Source of the DNA: an uncultured Clostridia bacterium
Lineage (GTDB): Bacteria > Bacillota > Clostridia > Christensenellales > Borkfalkiaceae
Direction of reading: 5' to 3'
Length of the DNA: 37,342 bases
NCBI GenBank assembly: GCA_947589565.1
Contig: CANQBW010000013.1
Coordinates: 1 to 37,342, forward strand
A program made the position numbers and the translations under genes. Shown here piece after piece: positions 1 to 8,317 of the stretch; the stretch's first letter is position 1; each line of letters opens with the position of its first letter. The notes under the pieces are model-generated. The model saw only the letters and a list, made by a program, of their open reading frames with translations, ran no database searches and had not been told where the DNA came from.

Positions 1-272
1 TCGGCTGTCGCGTTGCGCTCACAGCCCACCGGGCTGTTGAGCAGGAATGCAACGCTCCACTCGCGGTCGCCTTGTTTAACACTAAGCGCGAAGGGTCGCG
101 CAAATTGAGTGCGCTGCCGCAAAAGCGTGGTTTTGCTTCGCGCAGTAAATTAAGAACAAAGGGCGAGATGTTTACTCGCCCCTTTCCTAAGAACGAGACC
201 CTTCGACTGCGCTCAGGGTGACAAAAAACGTGTCATTCCGAGCGTAGTCGAGGAATCCCCTCGGTCGATAGA
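1..272. repeat. Intergenic repeat cluster at window start
   Basis: No gene is seen. Positions 9-56 form a nested hairpin (outer arms GCGTTGC/GCAACGC, inner arms around CAGCCC/GGGCTG). Positions 91-165 match a second copy at 36004-36083 (shared GCGCTGCCGCAAAAGCGTGG core). Positions 157-185 form an AAAGGGCGAG/CTCGCCCCTTT hairpin. Units 195-223 and 231-259 are inverted copies of the dispersed repeat whose consensus contains CATTCCGAGCG and GTCGAGGAATC. These units recur throughout the window, always between genes. Confidence 0.8.
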
Positions 273-306
273 CAAGTAGTAAACCGAATAAAAAGCGTCG
301 CGGGGT

Positions 307-446
307 TTGGGACACGTCGCAAGTGTCCCAACATTTTTTTGCGCTACTTTTTTGTATGCGTAAAAAAGTAGCAATGCAAGTCTTGCAGAAAAGACAGTGC
401 TTAAGCGGCTTGCCGCTTATTTCTCTGCCGAAAAAAGGCAGTTTTT
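307..446 (+). other. Stacked hairpins, two terminator-like, before the first gene
   Basis: Arms TTGGGACAC (307-315) and GTGTCCCAA (323-331) are followed by a T-run (334-340), as in an intrinsic terminator. GCTACTTTTTT/AAAAAAGTAGC (343-372) is a second hairpin. AAGCGGC/GCCGCTT lies near 403-418. CTGCC/GGCAG with TTTTT (425-446) is another terminator-like hairpin. No upstream gene lies in the window, so the stack may end transcripts from outside, or may itself be a short noncoding RNA. Confidence 0.5.
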
Positions 447-479
447 CATGATATTTATAGAAATTTTCTTCGGAAACAC

Positions 480-508
480 TTGCAAATTTCCGCTTGCTAT
501 GATATAAT
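480..508 (+). promoter_or_regulatory. Sigma-A-type promoter for the BspA-like lipoprotein gene
   Basis: TTGCAA (480-485), a 17-base spacer and TATAAT (503-508) lie 56 bases before the ATG at 565. A strong TAGGAGG site (551-557) follows. Confidence 0.7.
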
Positions 509-564
509 TAATCTGTCTCACAATTGGAAGGATAGAAACTTTCAAGATTTTAGGAGGTAAATGC

Positions 565-2382
565 ATGAAATTAAAGAGATTGCTCGTTCTTTTCTGTATG
601 ATCGTGTCTTGCGTGTGTCTTTCGGTCGCCTTTGCCGCGTGCGGCGAGACGGCGCATACACACCTCGACGCCGAATGGTCAAAGGACGCGACGAAGCACT
701 GGAAGGTCTGCCCCGAGTGCAATCAGAAGTACGATGAGGGGAACCACAGCTTTACGGACGGCAAGTGCACCGTCTGCGGACAGGAACAGTCGAGCAGCGG
801 CGAAAATCCCGGAACTTCGGGTTCCGACCTCGATCCGATCGAGGGAAATCCCAACTGCGATCACGAATGGGACGGTGGTTGGAAGACCGCCAAGGACAAG
901 ACCTGCACGGAGGACGGCGTTCAGACGCGTACCTGCTCCATCTGCGGCAGAAGAGAAGTGCGTCCCATCAAGACATCGGGTCACATCATCGTCAAGCAGG
1001 CGGCTCAGCCCGCGACCTGCACAAAGGACGGCTGGAAAGAGTACGAGATCTGCACGCAGTGCGACTACACGACTTTCGAGGCAAATAAGGAAGATGCGCT
1101 CGGTCACGACTATGTCCCCCACGAAGCGCAGGAGCCGACCTGCACCGAGGCGGGCTGGACGGCTTACAAGACCTGCTCCCGTTGCGATTACGATTCGCGC
1201 GACGACGAGTCTGTCCCCGAAGATAAATACCTCGACATGATCCCTCACAAGTATCCGAGCGAGGATGAAACCGCACAGTGCGAGATGTGCCACAAGACGA
1301 GATTCAAGGCAAGCGAAGGTCTCGAGATCGAGATCGTGGGCGCAGCGGCGCGTGTCGTCGGCATCGGCACCTGCACGGATAAGGTCATTTCCATTCCCGA
1401 GGAGTACGAGGGAAGACCCGTCATCGATATCTGCGAGTCCGCGTTCAGCCCGAACAAACCCACCGAATACTCCACTTCCTGGTCGCAGGATCAGAAGAAC
1501 GACTTCGACAAAAAAGCTGCCCTTCTGAATGAGGTCGAAGAAGTCAAGATGCGCGGCATCAAAATGATCGACGATAGTGCGTTTGCCTTCATGCCCCACC
1601 TTAAGACCGTCGACCTCGGCTCGAGCCTTCAGAGGATCAACACCATGGCCTTTGCAGCTTGCTATGAGCTGACCGAGATCACGATCCCCAAGACCTGCAG
1701 CGTTGTCGAGGCGCAGGCATTCTTCAGATCGGACGCGCTCAGAGAGATCAAGGTCGAAGAGGGAAGCCAGCTCTTCACCTCCTATGACAATCACCTTCTG
1801 ATCAAAAATGGCACCGGGGAACTCATCGCGGCGTCCATGAAGATCGATAAGATCGGTGAAAGCAGCGTCGAGCATGTCACAATTCCCGAAACCGTCAAGA
1901 GCATCAACGAATATGCGTTTTTCGGTCACTTCTACCTTCAGGAACTTGTCATTCCCGGCAGCGTCAAAACGATCAACAGAAGCGCTTTCGACGGCTGCAC
2001 GGGCTTGAAGACACTCACCATCGAGGCGGGCGTGAATACCATCTGCTCGAACGCCTTCTCCAACTGCACGAAACTCAGCGATGTCACGATCAAGACCATG
2101 GACGTGGAGGAGACTGACGCCGAAGGCAACACGACCACAAGATCGAGCTTCCGCCTCATGCAAGAGAAGTGCTTCGGCAACTGCCCGTTGCTCGAGGATA
2201 TCACTTTTGAAGGAACTGCCGAGCAGTGGAAGCAGGTCCAGAAGACGGGTGATGAGCTTCTGAACGGCGCAACAACCGAAACGAAACCAAATCCGATTCG
2301 CCTCACGATTTACTGCGATGACGGCGCCATCTTCACGGAAATGGCAGGCGAGGGCGGATTCCGCCAGGAAGAGACTGACTAA
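565..2382 (+). CDS. Cys-rich/BspA-type leucine-rich-repeat surface lipoprotein
   Basis: Predicted 605-residue secreted lipoprotein. The signal peptide ends in a lipobox with Cys26 as the lipidation site. Residues about 30-250 hold Cys-rich repeats of the form TC-x(3-4)-G-x(n)-CxxC ending in GH, a module common in Firmicute surface proteins and plausibly metal-binding or disulfide-linked. Residues about 270-590 are BspA-like (LRR_5) repeats with typical phrases such as VTIPETVKSINEYAF and LVIPGSVKTINRSAF. BspA-type repeats usually mediate binding to proteins or host surfaces; the ligand here is unknown. The start is set by the AGGAGG 8 bases upstream. Two further lipoproteins with the same N-terminal module lie just downstream. 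Architecture is clear; function is inferred. Confidence 0.88.
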   Translation: MKLKRLLVLFCMIVSCVCLSVAFAACGETAHTHLDAEWSKDATKHWKVCPECNQKYDEGNHSFTDGKCTVCGQEQSSSGENPGTSGSDLDPIEGNPNCDHEWDGGWKTAKDKTCTEDGVQTRTCSICGRREVRPIKTSGHIIVKQAAQPATCTKDGWKEYEICTQCDYTTFEANKEDALGHDYVPHEAQEPTCTEAGWTAYKTCSRCDYDSRDDESVPEDKYLDMIPHKYPSEDETAQCEMCHKTRFKASEGLEIEIVGAAARVVGIGTCTDKVISIPEEYEGRPVIDICESAFSPNKPTEYSTSWSQDQKNDFDKKAALLNEVEEVKMRGIKMIDDSAFAFMPHLKTVDLGSSLQRINTMAFAACYELTEITIPKTCSVVEAQAFFRSDALREIKVEEGSQLFTSYDNHLLIKNGTGELIAASMKIDKIGESSVEHVTIPETVKSINEYAFFGHFYLQELVIPGSVKTINRSAFDGCTGLKTLTIEAGVNTICSNAFSNCTKLSDVTIKTMDVEETDAEGNTTTRSSFRLMQEKCFGNCPLLEDITFEGTAEQWKQVQKTGDELLNGATTETKPNPIRLTIYCDDGAIFTEMAGEGGFRQEETD

Positions 2383-2400
2383 CAATATAAAATAGGACTT

Positions 2401-2433
2401 TTGCGCCGCCGACGGTTCCCGTCGGCGGCGCAA
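2401..2433 (+). terminator. Strong hairpin after the BspA-like gene
   Basis: Arms of 15 bases (2401-2415 and 2419-2433) pair perfectly around a TTC loop, 18 bases after the stop codon. There is no T-run, so it is either a non-canonical terminator or an mRNA-stabilising hairpin. Confidence 0.5.
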
Positions 2434-2475
2434 GTATAAGGACGCCGTTTCCCGCTGACAGTCTATCGACCGGGG

Positions 2476-2596
2476 GGATCCATTCGACTCCGCTGCTTCG
2501 CCGCTCCGCTCAGGATGACAGGAAGAAAAGAGCATGTAAAAAGCATGTCATTCCGAGCGAAGTCGAGGAATCCCCTAAGCCCGCTCGGGATGACAT
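2476..2596. repeat. Inverted pair of dispersed palindromic repeats
   Basis: Unit 2476-2520 (CATTCGACTCCGC to CAGGATGACA) and unit 2547-2575 (GTCATTCCGAGCGAAGTCG onward) are opposite-facing copies of the family also seen at 195-259. A degenerate third piece (CGCTCGGGATGACA) lies at 2582-2595. Confidence 0.8.
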
Positions 2597-2626
2597 AAAA
2601 GAAACCCCGTCTTAAGGAGAAACCCA

Positions 2627-3052
2627 ATGAACGATCTTGAAAAAGCGAAAGAATTTTTACAGCAAAATTCCTCATACAGCGTCGTGTTTGTGCGCGGGGA
2701 GGAGCATATTTTTTGCGAAAAGAGGGGAGTTGCTCCCCTTCTCGAGCTTCTGGACGCGGGGAAAGACCTTCGCGGATTTGCTGCCGCCGACCGCGTCGTC
2801 GGGCGGGGCGCGGCGCTCCTTCATATCATGCTCGGGATCGAGACGCTCTACGCCTCCGTGTTAAGTTTTTCCGCGGAAGAGGTCTTGAAGAACTACAAAG
2901 TCACCTATTCCTTCGGGGAGAGAGTCGACTGCATTCTCAACCGAAACAGGGACGGCAGATGTCCGATCGAGCAGGCGACGGAGGGAATTTTCGATTTATC
3001 GGAGGGACTTTCCGCGATTCAAAAGAGACTCGGCGAGCTCGGCAAAAAATGA
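2627..3052 (+). CDS. DUF1893 family protein
   Basis: 141 residues, matching the whole length of the DUF1893 family, a small cytosolic family of unknown function in anaerobic bacteria and archaea. Family-like stretches are the central GVAPLLELLDAGKDLRGFAAADRV region (a motif around residues 29-55), VVGRGAALL, and the C-terminal NRNRDGRCPIEQA segment with its conserved Cys-Pro. There is no signal peptide or membrane segment. AAGGAG lies 7 bases before the ATG. It sits between two secreted-lipoprotein genes but the next promoter (3095) separates it from the downstream one. I cannot assign a function. Confidence 0.85.
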   Translation: MNDLEKAKEFLQQNSSYSVVFVRGEEHIFCEKRGVAPLLELLDAGKDLRGFAAADRVVGRGAALLHIMLGIETLYASVLSFSAEEVLKNYKVTYSFGERVDCILNRNRDGRCPIEQATEGIFDLSEGLSAIQKRLGELGKK

Positions 3053-3094
3053 TGTTAAATTTCTGTGAAAATTCAAGCAAAAAATAGAAAGTTA

Positions 3095-3123
3095 TTGACA
3101 AAAATCCATCCTTATGTTATAAT
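3095..3123 (+). promoter_or_regulatory. Consensus promoter for the thioredoxin-lipoprotein pair
   Basis: TTGACA (3095-3100), a 17-base spacer and TATAAT (3118-3123). The ATG is at 3162 with GGGAGGT just upstream. Confidence 0.8.
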
Positions 3124-3161
3124 ATCAATCAGGAAATAATTTCATTTTGGGAGGTTCTGAG

Positions 3162-4766
3162 ATGAAAAAGAGATTTTTATTGTTTACGGCGTGTGCGGTA
3201 CTTGCGCTCGGGGCAAGCGCGATGGCGTTTTCCGCCTGCGGCGAGGACGAGGGCAAGGGCAAGACCGATGTCCCCGAACACGAGCATGTCTGGAGCGATA
3301 CCTTTACCACAACCAAGCGCGCGACTTGCAGCGAGGAGGGCGAAAGAGTGTATTACTGCACCGTCCCCGGCTGTACGGCGGAGAAACCCGAACCCGTCGA
3401 AAAGGCTCCGCACACCTGGGGTGACCAACCCTCGAGCACGGCGACCTGCGAGTCGGGGGGCACTATCATCTGGACGTGCAAGGTCTGCGGCGCGACGGAA
3501 GAGGGGAACCCCGTACCCGCGCTCGGGCATGACGACGTCGCGCAGAACATCGTAAGGGACGCCACCTGCCTGCAGGCGGGAGAGGTCGTCATGAAATGTA
3601 CGCGCTGTGAACGCGAGGTGACCGTCGAACTTCCGCAGCTCGAACATGATTTCAGATATGACGAAAAAAAGAGCGAGAAGGCGACCTGCAAGGCGCCCGG
3701 CAAAGAGGTCTACACCTGTGTCAACGGCTGCAACGAAACCAAAGAGGAGATTATCGAAAAGCTCGATCACGAGGTCGAGTATGAGGAAAACATCCTTCCC
3801 ACCTTCGAGAGCGAGGGACACCGCAAGGGCGTCTGCGTCAACTGCAAAACACCCATCAACGAAGTCATCCCCAAGCTTGTCGACGGCGATGAGATCGTAT
3901 TTACCTATTTGATCATGAAGGGCGACCGCGTGTTCAACCTCTCTACGACGACTTTCAAAGTCATCAATGAAAAGGGCGAGGTAGTCGCGACGGGAACGAT
4001 GAAGGACGTCGCCGGCGGCAGATTCAAGGTCAAACTTCCCATTCATAAGGATACGAAATACACGCTCAAGATGGAAAACATCAGTGGCTACACCGCAGAT
4101 GAGATCACGCTCACGCCTGCAGAGCCGAGCGGCGAAGTGCAGGTTTCCGCAAAACTATTCGAGATCGGCGATCCCGCAGCGCCCAAATTCTATTCCGTCG
4201 GCTCCATAATGCAGGATTTCAACTTCAAGGACATCGACGGAAACGAAATTCACTTCAAGGATATTCTGAAGCAGAATAAAGTCGTCATGCTCGACCTGTT
4301 CTACGGCAACTGCCCCGCCTGCAACATCGAGGCGCCCCATCTTCAGGAGCTTTACGAACAATATAAATCGCGGGGCTTTACGATCATCGGGATCTCTTCG
4401 GATGCCTACGAAAACAGCAGCGATACGAAATTGAAATCCTTCCGTTCCGACCACGGGATCACTTATCCGATCGTCCGTCAGCCCGCATCGGCCACCGAGG
4501 CGTACCTCTTCGATCGGTTCGATATCAGCGGATTCCCGACGACGGTCGTCATCGACCATGAGGGATTCGTCAGATCGATGGCCACCGGCGCCTATGGCAA
4601 GGAGTACCATGAGATGAAAATCACGAGCTATCTTAACATGAAATGGGATGATATGGAGGAATCAAACGATCAAACGATTTCCGTGAAACCCGAGCAAGAT
4701 GCGGACGGCTTGACGCTCTCTGTGCTGCGCGGCGACTACATTCTCGGCGACGAGAGAGATTTTTGA
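3162..4766 (+). CDS. Cys-rich repeat lipoprotein with TlpA/ResA-like thioredoxin domain (CPAC)
   Basis: 534 residues from the ATG at 3162, chosen over an in-frame TTG at 3147 because GGGAGGT precedes it. The signal peptide ends in lipobox Cys26. Residues about 40-235 carry five Cys-rich repeats (ATC...CxxC or CxxxC...H); the fifth lacks the first Cys. Residues about 240-340 look like an Ig-type beta domain. Residues about 343-505 are a TlpA/ResA/AhpC-type thioredoxin fold: FKDIDGNEIHFKD, the redox motif C384-P-A-C387 and the cis-proline in GFPTT (P459). ResA-like proteins reduce or oxidise extracytoplasmic disulfides. The partner may be the attached or neighbouring Cys-rich modules (inference). 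It is followed 19 bases later by a paralogue, probably in the same transcript. Confidence 0.88.
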   Translation: MKKRFLLFTACAVLALGASAMAFSACGEDEGKGKTDVPEHEHVWSDTFTTTKRATCSEEGERVYYCTVPGCTAEKPEPVEKAPHTWGDQPSSTATCESGGTIIWTCKVCGATEEGNPVPALGHDDVAQNIVRDATCLQAGEVVMKCTRCEREVTVELPQLEHDFRYDEKKSEKATCKAPGKEVYTCVNGCNETKEEIIEKLDHEVEYEENILPTFESEGHRKGVCVNCKTPINEVIPKLVDGDEIVFTYLIMKGDRVFNLSTTTFKVINEKGEVVATGTMKDVAGGRFKVKLPIHKDTKYTLKMENISGYTADEITLTPAEPSGEVQVSAKLFEIGDPAAPKFYSVGSIMQDFNFKDIDGNEIHFKDILKQNKVVMLDLFYGNCPACNIEAPHLQELYEQYKSRGFTIIGISSDAYENSSDTKLKSFRSDHGITYPIVRQPASATEAYLFDRFDISGFPTTVVIDHEGFVRSMATGAYGKEYHEMKITSYLNMKWDDMEESNDQTISVKPEQDADGLTLSVLRGDYILGDERDF

Positions 4767-4785
4767 TCGATAAGGAGAAAAGGAA

Positions 4786-6396
4786 ATGAAGAAACTCAAA
4801 TGGATTCTGACAACTTGTGCGGCGCTGACCCTCTGCGCGGGCGCAGTTGCGTTCACCGCCTGCGGCGAGGATGAGGGCGGCATCAAAAACCATGAGCACG
4901 TCTGGGACACGAATTATGTCATTAAAACCGCCGCGACCTGCACGCAGGAGGGGGAGCGGTATCACAAGTGCCTCGTGGCCGGCTGTACGGCGACCTCCGA
5001 GCCCGAAGTGGTCCCGAAGAAACCGCACACCTACGGCCCCGAAAAGAACACGGCGACCTGCACCGAGCCCGGAAACATGGTCCAGGAATGCACGGTCTGC
5101 GGCGACAAGAAGATCGGCGCGGCGACGGAGGCGACCGGACACAACATGATCTACGATAAGATCTACGCCGAGGCGACCTGCTATCAGGAGGGCGACGCGG
5201 ACATGAAGTGCTCCAAGTGCGACTATCGGGAGGAACATGTCAAGTCACCCATGACGGAGCACGCCTGGGCGAAGAATCCCAATCTGTCGGTTGCGGCGAC
5301 ATGCGAAAAGCCCGGTAAAAACTACTTCGACTGCGTTACACAGGGCTGCACGGCGCACAAAGAGGAGGAAGTTGCTGCGAAGGGACACACTCCCGTCTAC
5401 GATTCCCTGGTCTATCCGACCTTCGAAAAAGCGGGCTCCTGCGTCGGAAAATGCTCTGTCTGTCAAGAGGATTTCAGCAAGAATATGCCCCGGCTCGAAG
5501 AGGGCATGGAGATCGAATTTACCTTCAAGGCAGTCCGCACGAACGGCCAGCCTATCATCACGACCCATAACATTCAGATCGAGGTCAAGGACTCGGAGGG
5601 AAACGTCGTGAAGACGGCGGGGGAGCGTGATCTCAAATTCGGCGAATTGCAGCTGAAACTTCCCGTTCATCAGGGAAAGAATTACACTGCGACTGTCTCC
5701 GGACTCGGAAGCTATCTGGAGGGTTCCGTAGAAGTTGCACCCGAACATCCCGTCGGAGAGATCAAGCTCAAGTCGAAGGGACTCTATGAGATCGGTGCGG
5801 AGAACATTCCCGCAAAGCTCGGTCAGGGCAACCTTGCCATGGACTTCTCACTCAAGGACATCGACGGCAATACCATTCACCTCAAGGAGCTTGTGCAGCA
5901 GAACAAGGTCGTCATGCTCCACTTCTTCTATACGACATGTATGTGGTGCAACAGGGAGTACCCGGGGTATATCAAGGCATTCAACGAATACGTGGATAAG
6001 GGCGTCGCGGCGATCGGCATTGCGCCTACCGATCCTCTCGCCTTCCCGAATAACTCCGTGGAAGAATTGAGAACAGAAGTTGCCAAGTACAGGATCCCCT
6101 TCCCCATTGTCCAGGACAACGCCGAAGTCGGAGGATACCTCTATCAGAGGTTCAGCGGGATCGCCGGCGCACCCGCCACGGTGTTTATCGACCATGAGGG
6201 CGTCATCATTAAGATCCAGATCGGCTACCTCTCGACAGATCCATACACCGATCAACAGGGACAGTATACCGACGTCGCTTATAAGGAACTTTTGAAGGAA
6301 TATACTGCCGGCGAATGGGAAGATATGTCCTCACAGAACATCTTCCCCGATGAGCTGAGCGACTGCGATTATATTCTTCCCGGGAAGGAAGAGTAA
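4786..6396 (+). CDS. Paralogous Cys-rich repeat lipoprotein with thioredoxin domain (CMWC)
   Basis: 536 residues with the same plan as the gene before it: lipobox Cys26, five Cys-rich repeats (about 38-240, all with their Cys retained), an Ig-like region (about 245-345), and a TlpA/ResA-like thioredoxin domain with C385-M-W-C388 and cis-proline in GAPAT. The active-site dipeptide differs from its neighbour (MW against PA), which in thioredoxin-fold proteins tunes redox potential, so the two may act as a reductant and an oxidant, or on different partners (inference). AAGGAG precedes the ATG. The pair probably arose by tandem duplication and then diverged. Confidence 0.88.
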   Translation: MKKLKWILTTCAALTLCAGAVAFTACGEDEGGIKNHEHVWDTNYVIKTAATCTQEGERYHKCLVAGCTATSEPEVVPKKPHTYGPEKNTATCTEPGNMVQECTVCGDKKIGAATEATGHNMIYDKIYAEATCYQEGDADMKCSKCDYREEHVKSPMTEHAWAKNPNLSVAATCEKPGKNYFDCVTQGCTAHKEEEVAAKGHTPVYDSLVYPTFEKAGSCVGKCSVCQEDFSKNMPRLEEGMEIEFTFKAVRTNGQPIITTHNIQIEVKDSEGNVVKTAGERDLKFGELQLKLPVHQGKNYTATVSGLGSYLEGSVEVAPEHPVGEIKLKSKGLYEIGAENIPAKLGQGNLAMDFSLKDIDGNTIHLKELVQQNKVVMLHFFYTTCMWCNREYPGYIKAFNEYVDKGVAAIGIAPTDPLAFPNNSVEELRTEVAKYRIPFPIVQDNAEVGGYLYQRFSGIAGAPATVFIDHEGVIIKIQIGYLSTDPYTDQQGQYTDVAYKELLKEYTAGEWEDMSSQNIFPDELSDCDYILPGKEE

Positions 6397-6397
6397 A

Positions 6398-6593
6398 TTT
6401 CGTCGAAAAGCTCGCTTTCTGTCATCCTGAGCGGAGTGGCTTAAGCCACGGAGTCGAAAGCGAGCGCAGCGAGCGTGAATCCCCTAAGCTATCGATAAGC
6501 TTTCACGACGATGTGCGTCCTGTGGGGCGCAAATTGAGTCGTGCAGCGCAGGGAAACCCTGCTCGCACCGTAAAGTAAAAGAACAAAGGGCAA
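6398..6593. repeat. Mixed dispersed-repeat cluster
   Basis: Begins with TTCGTCGAAAAGCTCGCTT, shared with 32933-32942 and 37009-37028. It continues with a CATCCTGAGCGGAGTGGC unit (6421-6484, matching 33097-33157) and a TTTCACGACGATGTGCG...CAGCGCAGGGAAACCCTGCT unit (6498-6570, matching 33005-33067). No gene is seen. Confidence 0.8.
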
Positions 6594-6595
6594 GT

Positions 6596-6628
6596 GCGCC
6601 GCGCTACGATAGTAGCGCGGCGCTTTTC
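6596..6628 (+). terminator. Terminator-like hairpin
   Basis: GCGCCGCGCTAC (6596-6607) pairs with GTAGCGCGGCGC (6612-6623) around GATA, followed by TTTT. It could end plus-strand transcripts from the lipoprotein pair. Confidence 0.6.
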
Positions 6629-6642
6629 ATGCCCTTTTTTAC

Positions 6643-6672
6643 AAAAAAAGAGCAACGGAGTTCCGTTGCTCT
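6643..6672 (-). terminator. Intrinsic terminator of gdhA
   Basis: On the minus strand AGAGCAACGGA pairs with TCCGTTGCTCT and is followed by seven Ts (6643-6649), starting 18 bases after the gdhA stop. Confidence 0.85.
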
Positions 6673-6689
6673 CTTGGTTTTAAAAGGGA

Positions 6690-8033
6690 TCAGACAATAC
6701 CCTGAGCCATCATTGCGTCTGCGACCTTGACGAAGCCGGCGATGTTCGCACCGACGACCAGGTCGTAGCCGAGGTTGTAGTCCTCGCAAGCCTTGACGAT
6801 CTGCTTGTGAATGTTCGTCATGATCGTCTTGAGCTTCTGATCGACTTCCTCAGCCGACCAAGCGAGTCTCTCGCTGTTCTGGCTCATCTCGAGACCGGAG
6901 ACTGCGACGCCGCCCGCGTTGACTGCCTTGCTGGGAGCGACAAGCACGCCGTTCGCTCTGAGATACTCGAGCGCTTCGTTCGTGGTGGGCATGTTTGCGA
7001 CCTCGTTGACGATTTTGACGCCCATCTTGACGATCTCCTTCGCGTCCTCGATGCGGATCTCGTTCTGCGTTGCGCAAGGCATGTAGATGTCTGCCTTGAC
7101 GTTGCCCCAAGGCTTCTTGCCTGCGACAAACTCGACGCCGAACTTGTCTGCATAGTCCTGAACTCTGTTGCGGTTGGAGTTTCTCATCTCGAGCATGTAG
7201 TCGATCTTCTTGCCGGAGATGCCGTCCTTGTCATAGACATAGCCGTCGGGTCCGGAAATGGTGAGGACCTTGCCGCCGAGCTCGCTGATCTTGGTCGCTG
7301 CGCCCCAAGCCACGTTGCCGAAGCCGGAGAGTGCGAAGGTCTTGCCCTTGATGTCCTGACCGAGGTGCTTGAGGACCTCGACAAGGAAGTAGGTCGCGCC
7401 GAAGCCGGTCGCCTCGGGACGGATCAGGCTGCCGCCGAAGGAAATGCCCTTGCCGGTGAGGACGCCGTTCTTGAACTCGCCGACGATCCTCTTGTACTGT
7501 CCGAACAAGTAGCCGATCTCTCTGCCGCCGACGCCGATGTCACCAGCGGGAACGTCGCGGTCGGGGGTGATGTGACGATAGAGCTCGGTCATGAAGCTCT
7601 GGCAGAAGCGCATGATCTCTGCGTCGGACTTGCCCTGAGGATCGAAGTCGGAACCGCCCTTGCCGCCGCCCATGGGAAGGCTCGTGAGGCTGTTCTTCAG
7701 GGTCTGTTCGAGGCCGAGGAATTTGATAATGGAAAGATTGACCGTAGGATGGAAGCGAAGACCGCCCTTGTAAGGTCCGATCGCGCTGTTGAACTGAACG
7801 CGGTAACCCTTGTTGATGTGGACGTTGCCCTTATCGTCGACCCACGGCACGCGGAACATGATGACGCGCTCGGGCTCGGTGAAACGCTCGAGAAGCGCAG
7901 CCTTCTCATATTCGGGATGCTTTGCGATGACGGGCTTAAGACCGGTTAAAATTTCGGTCGCTGCTTGATGGAACTCGGCTTCGCCGGGATTCCGTTTTTT
8001 GAGGTCTTCAAGAACTCTTTCTACGTATTCCAT
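6690..8033 (-). CDS. gdhA: NADP-type glutamate dehydrogenase
   Basis: 447 residues. Reversibly converts 2-oxoglutarate plus ammonia to L-glutamate, in the cytosol, as a hexamer in this family. Recognised by the substrate-site segments GPYKGGLRFHP and PMGGGKGGSDFDP with the conserved lysines, by DVPAGDIGVGGREIGYL, and by the Rossmann glycine motif LSGFGNVAWGAA. The length fits the 445-450-residue hexameric class (Clostridium symbiosum/E. coli type). I chose the ATG at 8033, preceded by AAAGGAG, over an upstream in-frame TTG at 8051 that would lie in the ribosome-binding site. It is monocistronic, with its own promoter and terminator. The coenzyme (NADPH rather than NADH) is inferred from overall similarity. 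Confidence 0.96.
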   Translation of the reverse strand: MEYVERVLEDLKKRNPGEAEFHQAATEILTGLKPVIAKHPEYEKAALLERFTEPERVIMFRVPWVDDKGNVHINKGYRVQFNSAIGPYKGGLRFHPTVNLSIIKFLGLEQTLKNSLTSLPMGGGKGGSDFDPQGKSDAEIMRFCQSFMTELYRHITPDRDVPAGDIGVGGREIGYLFGQYKRIVGEFKNGVLTGKGISFGGSLIRPEATGFGATYFLVEVLKHLGQDIKGKTFALSGFGNVAWGAATKISELGGKVLTISGPDGYVYDKDGISGKKIDYMLEMRNSNRNRVQDYADKFGVEFVAGKKPWGNVKADIYMPCATQNEIRIEDAKEIVKMGVKIVNEVANMPTTNEALEYLRANGVLVAPSKAVNAGGVAVSGLEMSQNSERLAWSAEEVDQKLKTIMTNIHKQIVKACEDYNLGYDLVVGANIAGFVKVADAMMAQGIV

Positions 8034-8064
8034 GATTTTCTCCTTTAACAATCATTGTGACTGT

Positions 8065-8093
8065 ATTATAGCACAGTTTCAAAATGATTTCAA
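8065..8093 (-). promoter_or_regulatory. Promoter of gdhA
   Basis: On the minus strand TTGAAA (8088-8093), a 17-base spacer and TATAAT (8065-8070), about 32 bases before the start codon. Confidence 0.7.
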
Positions 8094-8197
8094 ACGTAAC
8101 GATATCAAAATTATATTTAAAAAGTATAATTAAAACTTATGGAAGAATACCCGACGGAATCCCTTGCTTTTTTCTTGCGGAAGGTGTAAAATAAATA

Positions 8198-8238
8198 GAG
8201 ATGTCTCCCGTAAACTCGGACGGGGGAAAAGACATCTC
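8198..8238. other. Hairpin between gdhA and the tRNA
   Basis: GAGATGTC (8198-8205) pairs with GACATCTC (8231-8238), with an inner CCCGT/ACGGG helix. There is no T-run. It may be a terminator-like or processing structure just upstream of the tRNA. Confidence 0.45.
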
Positions 8239-8242
8239 AAAC

Positions 8243-8317
8243 GCTTCCGTAGTTAAATGGATATAACAAGCCCCTCCTAAGGGCTAGTTAGCAGTTCGAT
8301 TCTGCTCGGGAGTACCA
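8243..8317 (+). tRNA. tRNA-Arg(CCU)
   Basis: A 75-base cloverleaf. Acceptor GCTTCCG (8243-8249) pairs with CGGGAGT (8307-8313), including two G-U pairs. D arm GTTA/TAAC with a GG-containing loop. Anticodon arm AGCCC/GGGCT with loop CTCCTAA, giving anticodon CCT (codon AGG, arginine). T arm AGCAG/CTGCT with loop TTCGATT. Discriminator A and an encoded CCA end. Confidence 0.95.

Noticed and set aside
679-2535. 618-residue minus-strand ORF across the BspA-like gene
   Set aside because: It is a shadow of the plus-strand lipoprotein gene, whose signal peptide, lipobox and LRR repeats are unmistakable; it also runs into intergenic repeats.
6807-7949. 380-residue plus-strand ORF over gdhA
   Set aside because: Antisense shadow of glutamate dehydrogenase; no start signal and no family resemblance.
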